From Erpobdella octoculata (Eukaryota; Annelida; Clitellata; Hirudinida; Erpobdellidae): a stretch of DNA of 64,000 nucleotides. The position numbers were made by a program, and so were the translations under genes. The stretch is from positions 24,558,526 to 24,622,525 of the forward strand of contig OZ022246.1 of assembly GCA_963978895.1 (NCBI GenBank). The letters are read 5' to 3'. Of this stretch, positions 1 to 14,300 are shown in pieces (position 1 is the first letter of the stretch; each line of letters opens with the position of its first letter). The notes below the pieces were generated by a model, which was given only the letters and a program-made list of their open reading frames with translations, had not been told where the DNA came from and searched no databases.

Positions 1-1750
1 GTTTATACAATTATTATACAATTGAATAAGAAAAATATTAAATTTTTATGTTCTATTGTTATTGATTATTTATAATTGTTTTTATACAGTTTTGTCACTA
101 ATAACTATTGTTTTCGTTGTCAATCTATCTAACCAGTAAAACGACTGATCAAATGCATTTTTTCCTTTTATTAAGATTAAATTGGAAAATCATTAATAAT
201 ACTAATAATGGTAACCCTAGTAGCTAGAACTTGTCCAGATTCTGCTGAGAAGAACAAGGATAATAATAATAATAATAATAATAATTTAAAAAAATATTTA
301 TATAATAATAATAATAATGATGATGATGATGATAGTAATAATAATAAAACCAATAATAATAATAATATAGTAATGATAATAATCCGTTTCTAATGGGGAT
401 TTAAAAGAATTAAATATGAACCCGATAAGATATTGAGGAAGTTATCCTTCTTCCTTCTTTGTCAGCAAAATTAAAAAGAATTATATATCAATTACTTTCA
501 AATTTTTATTATTATTATTATTATTATTTGTACCTTATATTACCCATTTAAAGTAAGTGTATAGAATTAATTATTTTATTTATTTATTCCAATTTATAAC
601 ATGATGACATCGAAATACAGTCTCCATTTTGTCTGAGTTTAGAGAAGCGGAGATACGTTTTCGCTAAAACATTACGGGGCGATCGCTGACCGGGTGAGAC
701 TGGAAGTGGAAAACATTTTTTTACTTAATTTTTGAAATGATTATAAATATGTCATAAAACACTCAGATGCTCAAATGTTCTCTACGGTAATTAATTCACC
801 TTGCAATAGGCTTCAGGAAATTTCACTGCATATCCTATGAAATCACATTCTTTTACATTGCATGTTATTTGACTACATTTTGATAATGAAAGCTCTATTA
901 AATTAAACTAATAATTATAAACAAGTACACAATGTTTAAATTTTCACAGGGGGGCAGAAAATTTTTCCAGGAAAGGGGGGGAGCCAGCCCCATTGTTCCA
1001 GAACTCTATTTCACTATTTCTGTCTATGTGTTACATCATATTGTGCCTGTTTTCAGAACATTTTTTGTTTTGTTTTGTTTGTCTGAGTTTTTTTCATGTT
1101 AATTTCAGTTGCATTCATTTGAGAGGTGTTTCTGTGTGTGTGTGTTTGTTTGTTTGTGGATGTACGTGTGGATGTACGTGTGTCTGTGTGGTGTGGGTGT
1201 GTATTGTGTTATGTTGTAACCATGGTGGAGGAATCGTCATAATGATGGGGAATAATGATGGGGCGACATTAGTTTTTTTTGGAGTTGTTGAGCAGTTTGC
1301 TATGACCACCATGAATGTGTGTTTGTTTGTGTGTGTGTGTGTGTGTGTTTCTAGGTATGTTTATAGATAACCTATATACCTATCTGAATGTGTGTCCACG
1401 TAAATGTGTATGTGTGTCTCTGTGTGTGTGTGTGTGTGTGAACGAGGTCGTGTTTGCTTTCATGGAATTCTATTTTAGTCTGCCGACCACCTCTCCTTTC
1501 CTCTTTCTCTCGCCACCGTCCATATTTATGTCCTCCATCATGACCTCCCCCTCCTCTCTCCATTCATCAGAGTGATGCTAAAAATAGGAGACCAATTAGG
1601 CTGGCTATTTTTAGACCGACGAAAATAAGGAAGAGAAGAAATAATAATAAAATAAGCAACGGGGGTTGTTGTTCTCTTGTTGCTTGCTTGCTTGCATGCA
1701 TGGCCTGGTGGTAACGACGAACCCTATTAATTTCGTTGTTTTTCTATCCC

Positions 1751-1753
<3 letters not shown>

Positions 1754-1798
<45 letters not shown>

Positions 1799-1818
1799 TA
1801 TCTCTCTCTCTCTCTCGA
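1754..1818. repeat. (CT)n dinucleotide microsatellite
   Basis: About 65 bases of nearly pure CT, broken by two CTA interruptions. The serine/leucine frame across it is a repeat artefact. Confidence 0.85.
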
Positions 1819-2846
1819 AATTGTTACCTAGATCTTCTTATCACTGCTGGGTTTTTCTGACCAATTTCAAATGGGTTTTCATGTCTATGGGTGTGAAATA
1901 TATTCGTTAATTAGAGTTAGGTCTTTGCGTCCTTCTAAACCGAAAGTACAAAGTCGTGAAATATCAAGAAAAAAAATTAAGTCCTTTTATAAAAAAGTTC
2001 TCGTATAAATAAGTAAATACGTATGAACAAATAACAATAATAATTGTTGTTATGGTTATTATTTATATTAATTTTTTTTGACCTGAATAAAGTGTTATGT
2101 CATCTGTTTTTTTAAGATCGCACTTTTAAGATCTAAGACCAACCACAAACCGTGCGTTAAAAGACTTTTAAAATAAGCAGATGCATACACGCGCATACGC
2201 AAACAGTTAGGACTAAGTACGTACGCGTACGTGGTATGTTATGGTTCAGTTCAGGTTGTTGACCTGAAAACCAACCAGTGAGGCTGAAGGGAGTGATGAT
2301 GAGAATTGTGACGAAATTTGTGATGGTTTTGGTAGCCTCTTGGTCGGTGGTGGGTGGCCGTGGTGGTGGGATGTGGTTGAAATGTGGATAGTTTTTTTTT
2401 AATTTTTTATTGGGCAGTGTGCTTTCATCATTGGGGGAGCAATAGTGCCACGATGTCTTTGCTAATATTAATCTGATCATTTTTGGAGTATTTATTCATT
2501 ATTCAGATAATTTTATATTCCAAGCTTCCATCACGTTCCCTCTCTTTCTCTCTTTCTTTCTTTCTCTCTCTCTTTCCCAGATCTTTATAAATTTTTTATA
2601 ATTACATTTATCTTCAATACAGCATTTTATAATCCCCTTCTTATTCACTCCACCACCTATGACCATCATCATCATCATCATCCAAGGGAACTTTGCATTC
2701 TTCAAATAATAATATCTCTGTTTTTGTCCCCGGACACAAACTGTTAAAAGTTTCATTTTAGAAATTGTTTTTCTACCGTTTTATCCAGATTTTTGACAAT
2801 GCATGTCTCTCCATCCTGGTGGTATGGACATGTAATAATACTAATA

Positions 2847-2847
<1 letters not shown>

Positions 2848-2893
<46 letters not shown>

Positions 2894-2915
2894 AATGATA
2901 ATGATAACGATAACG

Positions 2916-2984
<69 letters not shown>

Positions 2985-2991
2985 TAATTAT
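2848..2991. repeat. Compound (GAT)n-(AAT)n microsatellite
   Basis: About 45 bases of GAT pass through a short GATAAT/GATAAC transition into about 75 bases of AAT. The Asp/Asn and Met/Ile frames over it are artefacts. Confidence 0.9.
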
Positions 2992-3684
2992 ATTAATGGT
3001 AACACGCATATGAAAAACAAGTCATCAATATTTCTACTCCCTGGATAATATTTGTCATCAGTTTGAAAGAAAAACCATTAGTAATATAATCTTTGGTATA
3101 TATATATATTTATAGGCCAAAAATAGCCTGATTAATGTGATTATAGAAACTAGTAGTTTGAAAGCATTCTCCAGCTGTCATCTCAATCAATGAACTTTAT
3201 TAGCAGTGTAAAATTTAGAAAACCTTTTCCAGCTATAACTCAAATAATTTGTTCTCTGTTTTTATTAGAATCAGGTTTTCTCTCATCTTTGTGAAGATTG
3301 TTAAAAAATTATAAAAAATGTATTTTAATGTTTAAATTTTTATAAACATTCACTAGATGCCGCTTCGTTAAGCAAATAACAATTGTTTTATTTTCTAAAC
3401 ACTCACTCGGCGTCGCTGTGTTATTTTTGGCAGTTAAATAAATGCTTAACAAATGCTTCAGTTTGTGATTAAAGTGAATCTGTGAGCTGGAAGAAACTTG
3501 TGACCTAGAAATTAGAAAAAAACTGCTAATTTTGTAGTTTCAGATTAAAATAAACCATGTTTGGTTTTGTTTGAGGGTCAGGAGCAATTCTTTTATTTCC
3601 ATCATGTTTTATTGAATTTACATTAATTTCCAGTTTTAAGAATTCTAATAAATCTTATTTTTACTTTTCTACATTTTTCTGCAG

Positions 3685-5301
3685 ATTCTGAAGCAGGTCC
3701 ACCCGTCGCTGACTGCTACCAGGGAGGCCATCGGACGGGTGGAGATGTACATATTGAGGGTGCTGGACACTCTCTGCGGCTATCCTCACCCTCACAAGGT
3801 GAGCTTTGAAAGGCCGAATTGCGGAGAAAATAATTCGCTTAAGAATTTCACATTCGATACTTTGGAATTGATAATAATTTCTGCCTTCATACGAGTTAAG
3901 AGCCATTTTCAGCTTGGCTTGTTTCACCGTTGAAACCAGCGTTTTTTTCTAGGATAGCTTTCAGGGTTTTCTTTTTCACAATTGCTAGTATAGGTCACTC
4001 TTACCCGATTAAAATCGAGTGGTTTAACCTTGTTTGCATCTGAATTAAAAATTCAGTGTTTTTAATTTAAAATGTTTATATTTTTAGCTTCATCCCCTGT
4101 CGAAGCTCTTATAGTTCTGTTCATTTCTTTCTTATTGCCTTGATTTCTTTTATAAGTAGTTACTTAAAACATGAATTTGATAGTCATCCTTGTTTATTGT
4201 TTTTTTCTCAAATTAATTTATACCTTTTAGTGCCTGTTACATGCATATGGGAGCCATTATAATATCAAAGTTTGACATTGTTTAATGTGGCTCTGGTCCT
4301 AAGAACTTAAGCTACAAATCACTTATTATAAAAAAAAGTTTTCTTACGTATATATTTTATATCAAGCTCGTTTCATTAATTCCGTTGCGTTCCACGGAAA
4401 AAGGTTGAAGACATGTCCGACAGGGTCCAGAAGCGCATACCCGATCCCATAAACGCGTGGGCTGTCAACGATGCCAACAGCGCCATCGAAAAGTTCAGGC
4501 AGGCTAAAAAAGGGTTTGCCATGATGCTGGTCATGCCCCTAGACAAACTTCACAATATTCTTGTTAAGGTTTGTTTCTGTGTGCGTGCGTGCGTATGTGT
4601 GTGTGTGTGTGTATGCTCTATTACCGACTGACGGTCACTTGTTTGAATTGGTAAACAAATCAAATCCATATATATATATCATTATCATATTTGTGATATA
4701 TTTTTTTAATGTTTTGCGGTAGATGGTCGCTCAATTTGTAAGTCGTTGTGATCAGGATTTAGGTTGAGACTTTTGTCCTGCCTGCTCAATATCTGGGATT
4801 CTTAAGAAGAATTTATTTTTAATGTCATGCTAAACTAGTAAACGTTTTTGAAGACAACATTGTATTTTTATAGAATTAGTTTGGAAGTTTTGCATTTCTA
4901 TACGAGGGGGGGGGGGTTAATGATATATATATATATCTGTTTATCGGGATGTTGATATGATATTTGTATTGTCGAAGAGAAGCTGCTTTGCACAATTATA
5001 ACTAAGCTGATCTCACTGGTGATTAATTAGTACTACATATGATTATTATTATTATTATTAATTATGATTGTTCGTATGTGCTGCTGCTTTTCATGTTACT
5101 GTGGATGTAATAAAATATAATCGTTAACGCTGAATCTTTGTTTGTTTGTTTGTTCGTGTATGTTTTGTCACCATTGTTTTTATTTTTCTCTTTTAATGTA
5201 AACATTTAAATTTATTTTCGGGGAAAATTTTTTTTTATTCAAGTGTATTTATAACACTCTAATTACCTATTAGATCACCAGCTGGCTAATAATGCATTGA
5301 A

Positions 5302-5341
<40 letters not shown>

Positions 5342-8300
5342 TAAAAATATTATTACACATATTGCAAATCTGAAAAAGGAATCAAACCACAACTGTCAAT
5401 GGCAACAGCACCTGATCTTACTCACCTTACCTTACTTTTTTTTTATTAATATCTTTCTGACTAAGTTACTTCAGACCATCTCACCTAACTTAGTTACTAA
5501 AAAATATGTGTATACTTGTGTGCACGTGCATCCTTTGCATGTATAAATGTGTTGTGTGTATTATTATTAATGCACTATAGTTTGCACACAAGTGTGGTTT
5601 GAATATTAATTTGATTTGTTTATCAATTTAATTCCAAATCCATAAAATATAAACTTATTTTGGCTCCCGATCTATGGTTTCATACTCGGTTTTTTTGGGC
5701 TTATTTTTATCACTTTCTGTGCCAGACGGTTTAATACATTCCGATAATTATTTAAGCACAACTAAAGTTTAGCATTGCAAAATAAAATAAATAAATAAAT
5801 AATTTTAATTTAATTTAAATACATTTAAAGGAAGTCTTCTGCTCCAAGATCGACTTCAACACAACGGTATTTCTGGCAGCAGTCCTTGAGTACATCGCTG
5901 CCGATATCTTGAAGGTCGGAATCTTGATGAACTTATTGAACTCGATGACCCCTTCGATGAATAATATTGTTACTATATTAATAATAAATAATATGAATAT
6001 TTTAATAATTATTATTAAGATATTAATAAATATAATATTAATAATTTAATAATTATTATTAATGTATTAATAAATATAATATGAATATTTAAATAATAAT
6101 TATTAATAAGTATAATATGAATGTTTAAATAATTATTATTAATATATTAATAAATATAAAATGAATATTTTAATAATAATTATTAATAAATATTAAATGA
6201 ATATTTTAATAATTATCTATATATATAAAAATGAATGTTTGTATTTATGTTAATGTCCTTTATGCATTGCTACACCATTCATCCGATCGTAATGAAATTT
6301 TCACACAACCTTGAGAGTCAATGAAAATCAAAAGTAAAAAAAAAATTTTTGAAATCCGTCACAAAATGAGCGGAGCGGAGCGGGTGAGCGAGCGGGAACT
6401 ATATATATATGTATGTGCGTATGTATGTGTGTATGTATGTATGTGTATGTGCATGTATGTGTGTCTGTGTGTGTGTTTATGTATGTACTAGCGGAGATAC
6501 CCGGCGTTGCCCAGGTTTTTTGAGGTTTTTCTAATGTTTGTCTCTTTCTCTCCCGTTTCCTTTCCCACCTGCTTTCCCACTCCTGTTAGCTTTTCCGTTT
6601 TCGGTCGTTTTCCCACTGCCGGTCGCTTTCCCGCTCCCGGTCGCTTTCCCGCTCCCGGTCGCTTTCCCGCTCCCGGTCGCTTTCCCGCTCCCGGTCGCTT
6701 TCCCGCTCCCGGTCGTTTTCCCGTCCCGGTCGCTGCCCCGTTCCCGCTCACGTTTGCTCTCCCATTCCCGCTCACGCTTGCTTTTCTGTTCCCGCTCGCT
6801 GTCCGTTCCGGGTGCTTTCCCGTTTCTATAATAGACAAACTAACCCACAAACATTCATATATATATATATATATATATAGTCTTAGCAAATCTATTTTGC
6901 GTTTTATAGGCTAACAGAAGTTATGAAAGAATGTAAAAGAGAAAATGAGCGGGAACGGAAACGGGAACGGGAGAGCTACCGTGACCGGGAATGAGAGAGC
7001 AAGCATGACCGGGAACGGGAGAGCAAGCGTGAGCGGGAACGGGAAAGCGACCGGAAACGGGAAAGCGACCGGGAACGGGAAAGCGACCGAGAACGGGAAA
7101 GCGACCGGGAACGGGAAAGCGACCGGGAACGGGAAAGCGACCGGGAACGCGGAAAGCGACCGGGAACGCGGAAAGCGACTGGAATCGGGAGAGCAAGCTT
7201 GGAAGGAAACGCGAGCAAGAGAGAAAATCGATAACAGAACTTCTGAGCGGGAAAGCGACCGGGAGCTGGAAAACGACCGAGAGCGGAAAAACGACCGGGA
7301 ACGCTACGAAAACGGGAAAGTGGAGAAGGGAACGGGAGCGAGAGAGACAAACATTAGAAAAACCTCTAAAAACCGGGAAAGTGGAGAAGGGAACGGGAGC
7401 GAGAGAGACAAGCATTAGAAAAACCTCTAAAAACCCCGGGCAACGCCGGGTAACCCCGCTAGTTATTAATATATTAAAAAATATAATATGAATATTTTAA
7501 TAACTATTATTAACTTTGTTGAGCTTATTAAAAAAAATTATGCAGCCCTTTTTTGTGAATATTTATATTAATTTTAAGGCAAGGAATTTTGTATCCGATT
7601 ACTAATCATCTTTTGATTTTATTGCTATTATTATTGACAATCATTATTGTAATTGTTGACCTTTTAGTCAAATCAATTATTTCTCGAAGATTTGATATGT
7701 GATATTGTTTTCAATTCAGTTTTTATTTATTTATTTATTTCATCAACAGCTCATAGGAAATTACGTAAGAAATATTAAACATCCTGAGATTACCATGCCC
7801 GATGTAGATGTCGCCCTCTGTGCCGACAAGGTTGGTGATGAGCAAGACCACCCCTGTCGTTCGCTCTCTAATTAGTACACTAATTTATTAATTCCATTAC
7901 TCATTTTTTCATCTCTTTAATAATTTATTTGCTCATCCGAATCTTGTACATCTCTGTTAATAATCTGTCTTGCTTTCTCCAAACCTTTAATCCTCACTAG
8001 AATATTTTAATTAAGGATCACCCAGTCACCTACCTACCTGCTTACCTTTTCACAGCATTCTCACCCCCCCCCCCCCGATCTTAATAATTCACTCGACCCG
8101 TATCGTACCCACCCACCCGCAGGTACTGATGAACATGCTCTTCGACGATGACGACGAGCACGTCGTGGTCCACGTTCCCGTCGCCAATGCCAAATCTCTG
8201 TCGACCCTCAGCTACGAGGAGGTTGTGAAGGACCTCATACCGGAAGAAAATCACCATCTGAGAGAACTCAATATGATCCTCAAAGTCTTTAAGGATTCCA

Positions 8301-11300
8301 TACAGAAGAATGCCAGAGACATGGAGGACATTAAGGTTGAACATTTTCGTTCAAAATCTTCGTTTTTTTCGTGTTCTTTTCTTACATATATAATTTTATT
8401 ATTCAGTTTAATTTGTATGCTTATAATTATTTTAATGTATATTATTAGTTAATAATGGATTGAACTATCGCTCACGTCAACTGATATGTACATAACTTAT
8501 ATATCCTGATCGTTCAAACACCCATCTAGAACATGGAATCGATATTTGACCTTGTTTCCGAAATGCACGAGCTGACCTTGAACTTGATCAGCAGTCTGGA
8601 AGACACGATGGAGGCAACGAAGGAAGGAGATGCCGTCCTCGTTGGTTCATGTTTTGAAGATTTCATGGAGGTGGAGCTATATTTTTTTTTTTTATTTCTC
8701 GTTTTTATTCGGTTTTTTGTATCGTTTCGTTCATCTATTTCATTGTTTTATTTTTCTAAACTTATTTTTGGGTGCTAATGAATATTAAACAAAATGGTTG
8801 ATGGTTGCTGTAACCTTTTAATACACCTTTGTACGGGCTGGGCCAAGCATATGGTTACGATTACAGTTAACACTTTGACATTTAATATTTAGTAATGAAT
8901 TAACTGCAACACTAATTAACTATTGCACTGTCGCCATTAATGATGATATCTTGAAGTAGGCAGGAAGACTTCTTTGGCTCGTTAGCCACGGAAGTTTTTC
9001 AACCGGCTGTAACGTTATTAACGGGTGTGTGTATTAAATAGGAGGTTGTCATTCGAAATATTCGCCAGGGTTTGGAATTTTCCGTGTACTCCAAGTACTC
9101 GTACGTGGTGCTCGACGTCAACATCCACGTGAGGTGGGTCGAAGAATGCGTGAAACTCCCGCTAAACAAGGTGAGCCCATCGTGCGTGTCACACGTCATT
9201 TATAAACTCAACGAGATCGATTAATCGCATTTTTTAATAATCACTTCAAGTGCTGTTTAATCATTTTACGTTGAGAATAAATTACATTTTTATTTTATTT
9301 TATTTTAATAATTACGAATGAAATTAAAATAATCCGTCAATCAACCGACCGATCTACCAGCTGGACAGGCGAGGACTGTGCGACTGCATAAAGTACGTTC
9401 TGCCTTCGCTGCTTCTCGATCCGTTCTATCACTTTATCTATTACTGTGATATCATTAAGGTTGGTTTATTAATTTTTTCTTTCTTTCATTTCTCTCTCGT
9501 TCCGAAAGGTCAGCGGTTCAAATTTTGCCTGACGGTTTAAGTCTTGCCTGCGTCTCCGAAGCTTGCTGGCAGCTGGTGCCTCGCAGAGCTGTCACTTGGT
9601 AGTCGCAGTAAAGCTGCTACTACATCTGTAAATTAGCTTCTTTTATACAGAAGATTTTCTGGCTGTAGTAATCAATGAATATGTTATTTGTATGTGTTTT
9701 TTCTCATTTTTTTTTCTGTTCTATCGTGTTACGGTTTATTTAATTGGTTGCAATCATTTTCGTTTGTTTGATTATTATATGTGATAATTAATTTTCACGT
9801 TTTAAACTTTATAGTTATTAAAATCATCAAATGTTCATTTTCTTTCATAGATTCTGGCAGCCAAGAGCAACGATGAAGAAGACAGAGAACTTCTGAGACA
9901 ATTTCACAGCTCTCTGACCATCATCAGGACCAACACCGATCTAGACAAGAAGCTGGCCTCCAAAGCCCATTTCAAGAGGGGTCGTAGGTCGGTTTGTTGA
10001 CCTCATGTGATGTGCGTGTGTGTGTGTATGTTTGTGATAGTTACATAGGTGATTGCATTACAAACCATTCAGTCATTAGTATTTAGGATCTATTTATATC
10101 TAGATTATAAAGTGTATATTACTTTGATCTATATTTTCGTGAGCAGTTATATTTATTGTTTAATTTTTTTTTAAATTATTTTTCATTATCATCATCATCA
10201 TCATTTTTCAGGTGTGGAGAGAAAATGGACGAGGTACAGAGGTCCATAGATGGATGGGATGGAAAGAACATCAACCAGATATGTAACGAATATATAACAG
10301 GTGATTATCATCAACCAATCAAATAAATTTCTATAACGTGTATCACAAAAACGGCTACTAAAAATCGATAAACAATGTCTTGAGACCTAGTACTCTGTGT
10401 CAAAGGAATGTTTTGATAGCAGATGTTTTACATGGCAGGTTGTGACCGAAAAACTCAAAGATCATCTAAATTATAAATGAATTTTCATTTCATCATCATT
10501 TTTGTCTTATTTGTTATAACGGAATAACTCTCACTCTTAGCGCTATAAAATAATTTTCTCTCACTACCACCATCTCGTCTATATTAAAACACGCACACCA
10601 ACTTGCACACACACGCAGAGGGCTTCCTGCAGAAGGTTTCGGGCAAGCGCCTGTCCGACCGGTACGTGTTCCTCCTCGACGGGATCATGGTCCTGACGAA
10701 GAAGGTCACGCCCGCCGTCAGGAGGTCGGTCACCGTTTCTTCCTCGTCGAATCTGTTTGAGTTCAAGCTCAAAGAGAAGTTCTTCATCAGGAAGATCGAC
10801 GTCATCGACAGGGAAGACACTGAAGGTGAGCCGGTGTTTTAGAAAAGTAAATAACTTAAATGATTAATTAAACATGTGTTTATATATATCAGGGCTGCAC
10901 AACCTCCGGCCCGCCAACGTGTTTTGTCCGGCCCGCGGGATAATTTTGTTAAACACATAAATCTGGCCCGCGAGCCAAATTCGTTTTCAAAAAATTTGAA
11001 ACATACTTATTTTTATAATACTCGTTAGTGCATCTATCGACTTTTAGTGCAGCACATCCCAACAAACTGGAGGGGTGGCTATAAATAGAATCGAACTCTG
11101 TCGGCCGCCATTATTATAATTGCTATTCATTGTTCGGTTTCCATTGATCTCCCGGTTTTCGTGTTGATTTTGCTTTGTTGAATTACGTTCAGAAATTCAG
11201 ACATTTCTAAATGAGAAAGGTAGAGAAACTGCTGTATTTGCTGATAAGACATGGCTTTCTGACTTGGCCTTTCTTACAGACATCACAAGTCATAATTTAG

Positions 11301-14300
11301 ATACTGTCAATAAACGTCTGCAAGGTAAAAGTCAATTCATTTTTGATATGTTTAAAGACTTGCAAGTTTTTCAATTGAAACTCCAGCTTTTCCAGTCTCA
11401 GCTGCAGTCTTGTCCACTTTGAGATGTGCCAACTTTTTAAGCAGGAATACCAATGTAAATTTTTAGCACATCATGAGTCAATTGCAACATTAAAGAAGGA
11501 ATTTGAAAATCGTTTTCAAGAATTCAGGAAAAGTAAAGATTTGTTTAATTTTATGTGTGATCCCTACGGCTGTACAGTGGACGAATTTCCTGGTGAATAT
11601 CAGTTAGAGATCATCGACCTTCAGTGATTTGAAAGCGGCTTTTTAAAGACAATGACATTTTGAACTTCTTCAGATATCTTTGTCCAAACAAATACGGCAG
11701 AATAAAGGACATGGCTTTAAAGTTGTTTTCAATGTTTGGGAGTACGTATTTGTGTCAGCAGACTTTTTCTATCATGAATTTGAATAAAACCGTTTGAGAT
11801 CGAGCTTGACTGATGGCAATCTCACTGCCACTTTAAAGGTTGCAACAACTGAACTAGAGCCAAACATTGAAAAAAATAATAAAAAACATTCAGTCGCAAC
11901 CATCACATTAGAATGGTTTCTATTCATGATTGAACTCAGCTAGATTTTGTTGATTGCAAAATAAAAAAATTAAAAAAAACTGGTTTTCATTTCTTTGTAA
12001 CTCACTTTGATACTTTCTTACAGTAGTAAGACATGTAGTTCATTTACAGTTTTTGTATATTAGCTGTTAATATTTAATGTAAATTCATATACTAGTATAT
12101 TTAGTTTGTTATTATAAAACGTGAATATTTTCCGGCCCTCGAGCTATCTGAGAACATACAATTCGGCCCTCGGCCTCAAAAAGGTTGTGCACCCCTGATA
12201 TATATATATAAATATATTCTTTAGGTACCCTGGCAAAAATATTTTCTTTTATACGTGCCGAATTAAAAATACCAGCTCGTTTTCTGTTGATTTACTTTTC
12301 ACGCAATTTAGAGATTTGTCTTAAACCCATCCAAACATCAGTAGTAAGCCAAATCAAATATAAATATATAAATATATATACACTGATATTTTAGATTTGT
12401 AGTTCTTATTATCTTGTCGTCACATACAGACCTAAAGAATGCCTTTGAAATTCATTCGACGCACCAGAAGCAGCAGTCTCCTTTCACGCTCCTGGCAAAA
12501 TCGCACGAAGATAAAATCCACTGGCTGTCTGCTTTCTTCTATTTACTCAACAAAAGGTTTTATACGTTTATTATCTATTTAATAGATGTACGATTTGTTG
12601 ATGCATTGCATTTTATCTAGATTATGATTAAGTACCTAAATTGGCTTATTGTCTGTGATCCCAACATCACAGTTATAAGCCTTCCTTTATATTTATAAAG
12701 GAATTATTAATGTTAATAAACAAAAATGAATATTTATCACTTACCATGACTATTAACTCCCATGAATATTTATCAACTACCATGAATATTGAAAAACTTT
12801 TATGAATAATAATCAACTATCATGAATATTAATTAACCACCATGACTAATTATAAACTGTTTTGAATATTAATTAACCACCATGAATATTAATCAACTAC
12901 CATGAATAATAATGAGCCAAAATGAATAATTTTGTTTTCCGCCATTCATCCAGTATGTTAGAGAGATTGCTGGACTCAAAACTGAAAGAGGAGGAGAAGA
13001 AGCAGCCACTCAAGTTGCCATCACCTGACCAATACAGGTGTGTTAAATAAAAGCAGAAGCAATGATAAAATAATTTAGGATATACTGATTATAAAATTCA
13101 GAACAATTTAACAAATATGTTTTATTGTGTTTATGTATACTGATATCCCTGTTTTGTTTTTTTTATTGTCTCCAGAAATTTAAAATATAGTTTTGGTTGA
13201 CACAAAAAAATTGACATTCGAAAAGATCAGGATGTTTTTTTTTAATATATTTTTTTCCACACACAAGCATTTCCAGGTTGGCCATAGAAGGCTGCGACTT
13301 CGTGTCACTCATTTGCTTAGAAATTCGTTAACCCATCTTTCGCTCTGCCCGGTCGCGAACCTACTCCGTCCGTTCGCCCTTTGTTTTACAATCCATCTTT
13401 CTCCGTCGCTTCCAGGTTCGCCATAGAAGACTGCGACGACAATATCGTCTTCGAGGACAACGGAAGCGGAAACGGGAGCAGCAACGACATCCCGATCATC
13501 AAGGGCGGCATCATCATCAAGCTCGTCGAGAGGCTGACCTATCACTCGTACTTTGACCCGAAGTTTACCAAGACCTTCCTCACGACGTACAGGACGTTCT
13601 GCAAGTCCAAGGAGCTCTTGGCGTTGCTCATCGAAAGATATCCTTTCTTATATCTGTTTTATGATGTTTGCTGCTGTTAATGGCGTATGTGTGTGTGTGT
13701 GTGTATGTGTGTATGAATGTTTTTGCATGTAGGTGCGTATGTATCTGTATGCATGTATGTATGCAAGTTGTTTGATAGTTACATTTTCTATGCATAATAT
13801 AGATCATACAATAATAACGAGTGACTCTTATGTTTTCTTAACCACCTTTTCCTGCCCGTATGTTTTCCCGTGTCGGGTTTTTCCGTTTCCCGACGACACG
13901 TTCAACATTCCCGAGCCGAACGGTTCGAACGTCGACCGGGAGAGCATGAAGAAGTTCAGGAATTCTTTCATCAAGCCGATCTCGTTCAGGTTCTACTGCT
14001 GCTACTGCTCGAAATGAGAATTGTCCTAATTTTTTTTTTAATAATTGCTTGTTTTAGTGCATTTTCACTTTCGTTTTGATGCAAACAAGAAGGCATTTTC
14101 GGGGAAAGTTGCTCATTTTTACTTTCATTTTCTTATTGAGATTGTCGGAAAAGAGGTAGGCAGGCAGGCAGGCTAGAGCATACATGCGTGCTTCCTTTTT
14201 AAGAAAGCGTTTCTGGATTTTCCCATACCTGTTTCAGTTTCATTTTTCTGTATAAAAAATGTTTTAATAAGTAGGGCAACACAGAGTGACTCACTGTAAA

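Larger units (their letters stand above)
1..3684. other. No exon recognised; probable SOS intron/5' region
   Basis: I see no convincing coding exon here. The first SOS exon in the window starts mid-protein in the histone-fold region, so the short first coding exon should lie upstream of base 1 and this stretch is probably intron. It holds many simple repeats: AAT/GAT runs at about 260-370, TG-rich blocks at about 1130-1200 and 1310-1440, a CT tract and a long GAT/AAT run (listed separately). Open frames here simply read through those repeats. Confidence 0.5.

Noticed and set aside
208..393. Small frame rich in Asn/Asp
   Set aside because: It reads through AAT/GAT microsatellites and has no splice context or homology.
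6488..7418. Several overlapping Arg/Gly/Pro-rich frames on both strands
   Set aside because: They are translations of 18-bp Helitron repeats, open in every frame because the repeat lacks stops.
9505..9620. tRNA-like B box (GGTTCAAATTTTGCC) in a SOS intron
   Set aside because: No A box, tail or second copy could be supported.
13250..13426. A separate exon starting at the upstream TTTCCAG of SOS exon 14
   Set aside because: Only the first ~22 exon bases are copied; it soon meets in-frame stops and has no donor.
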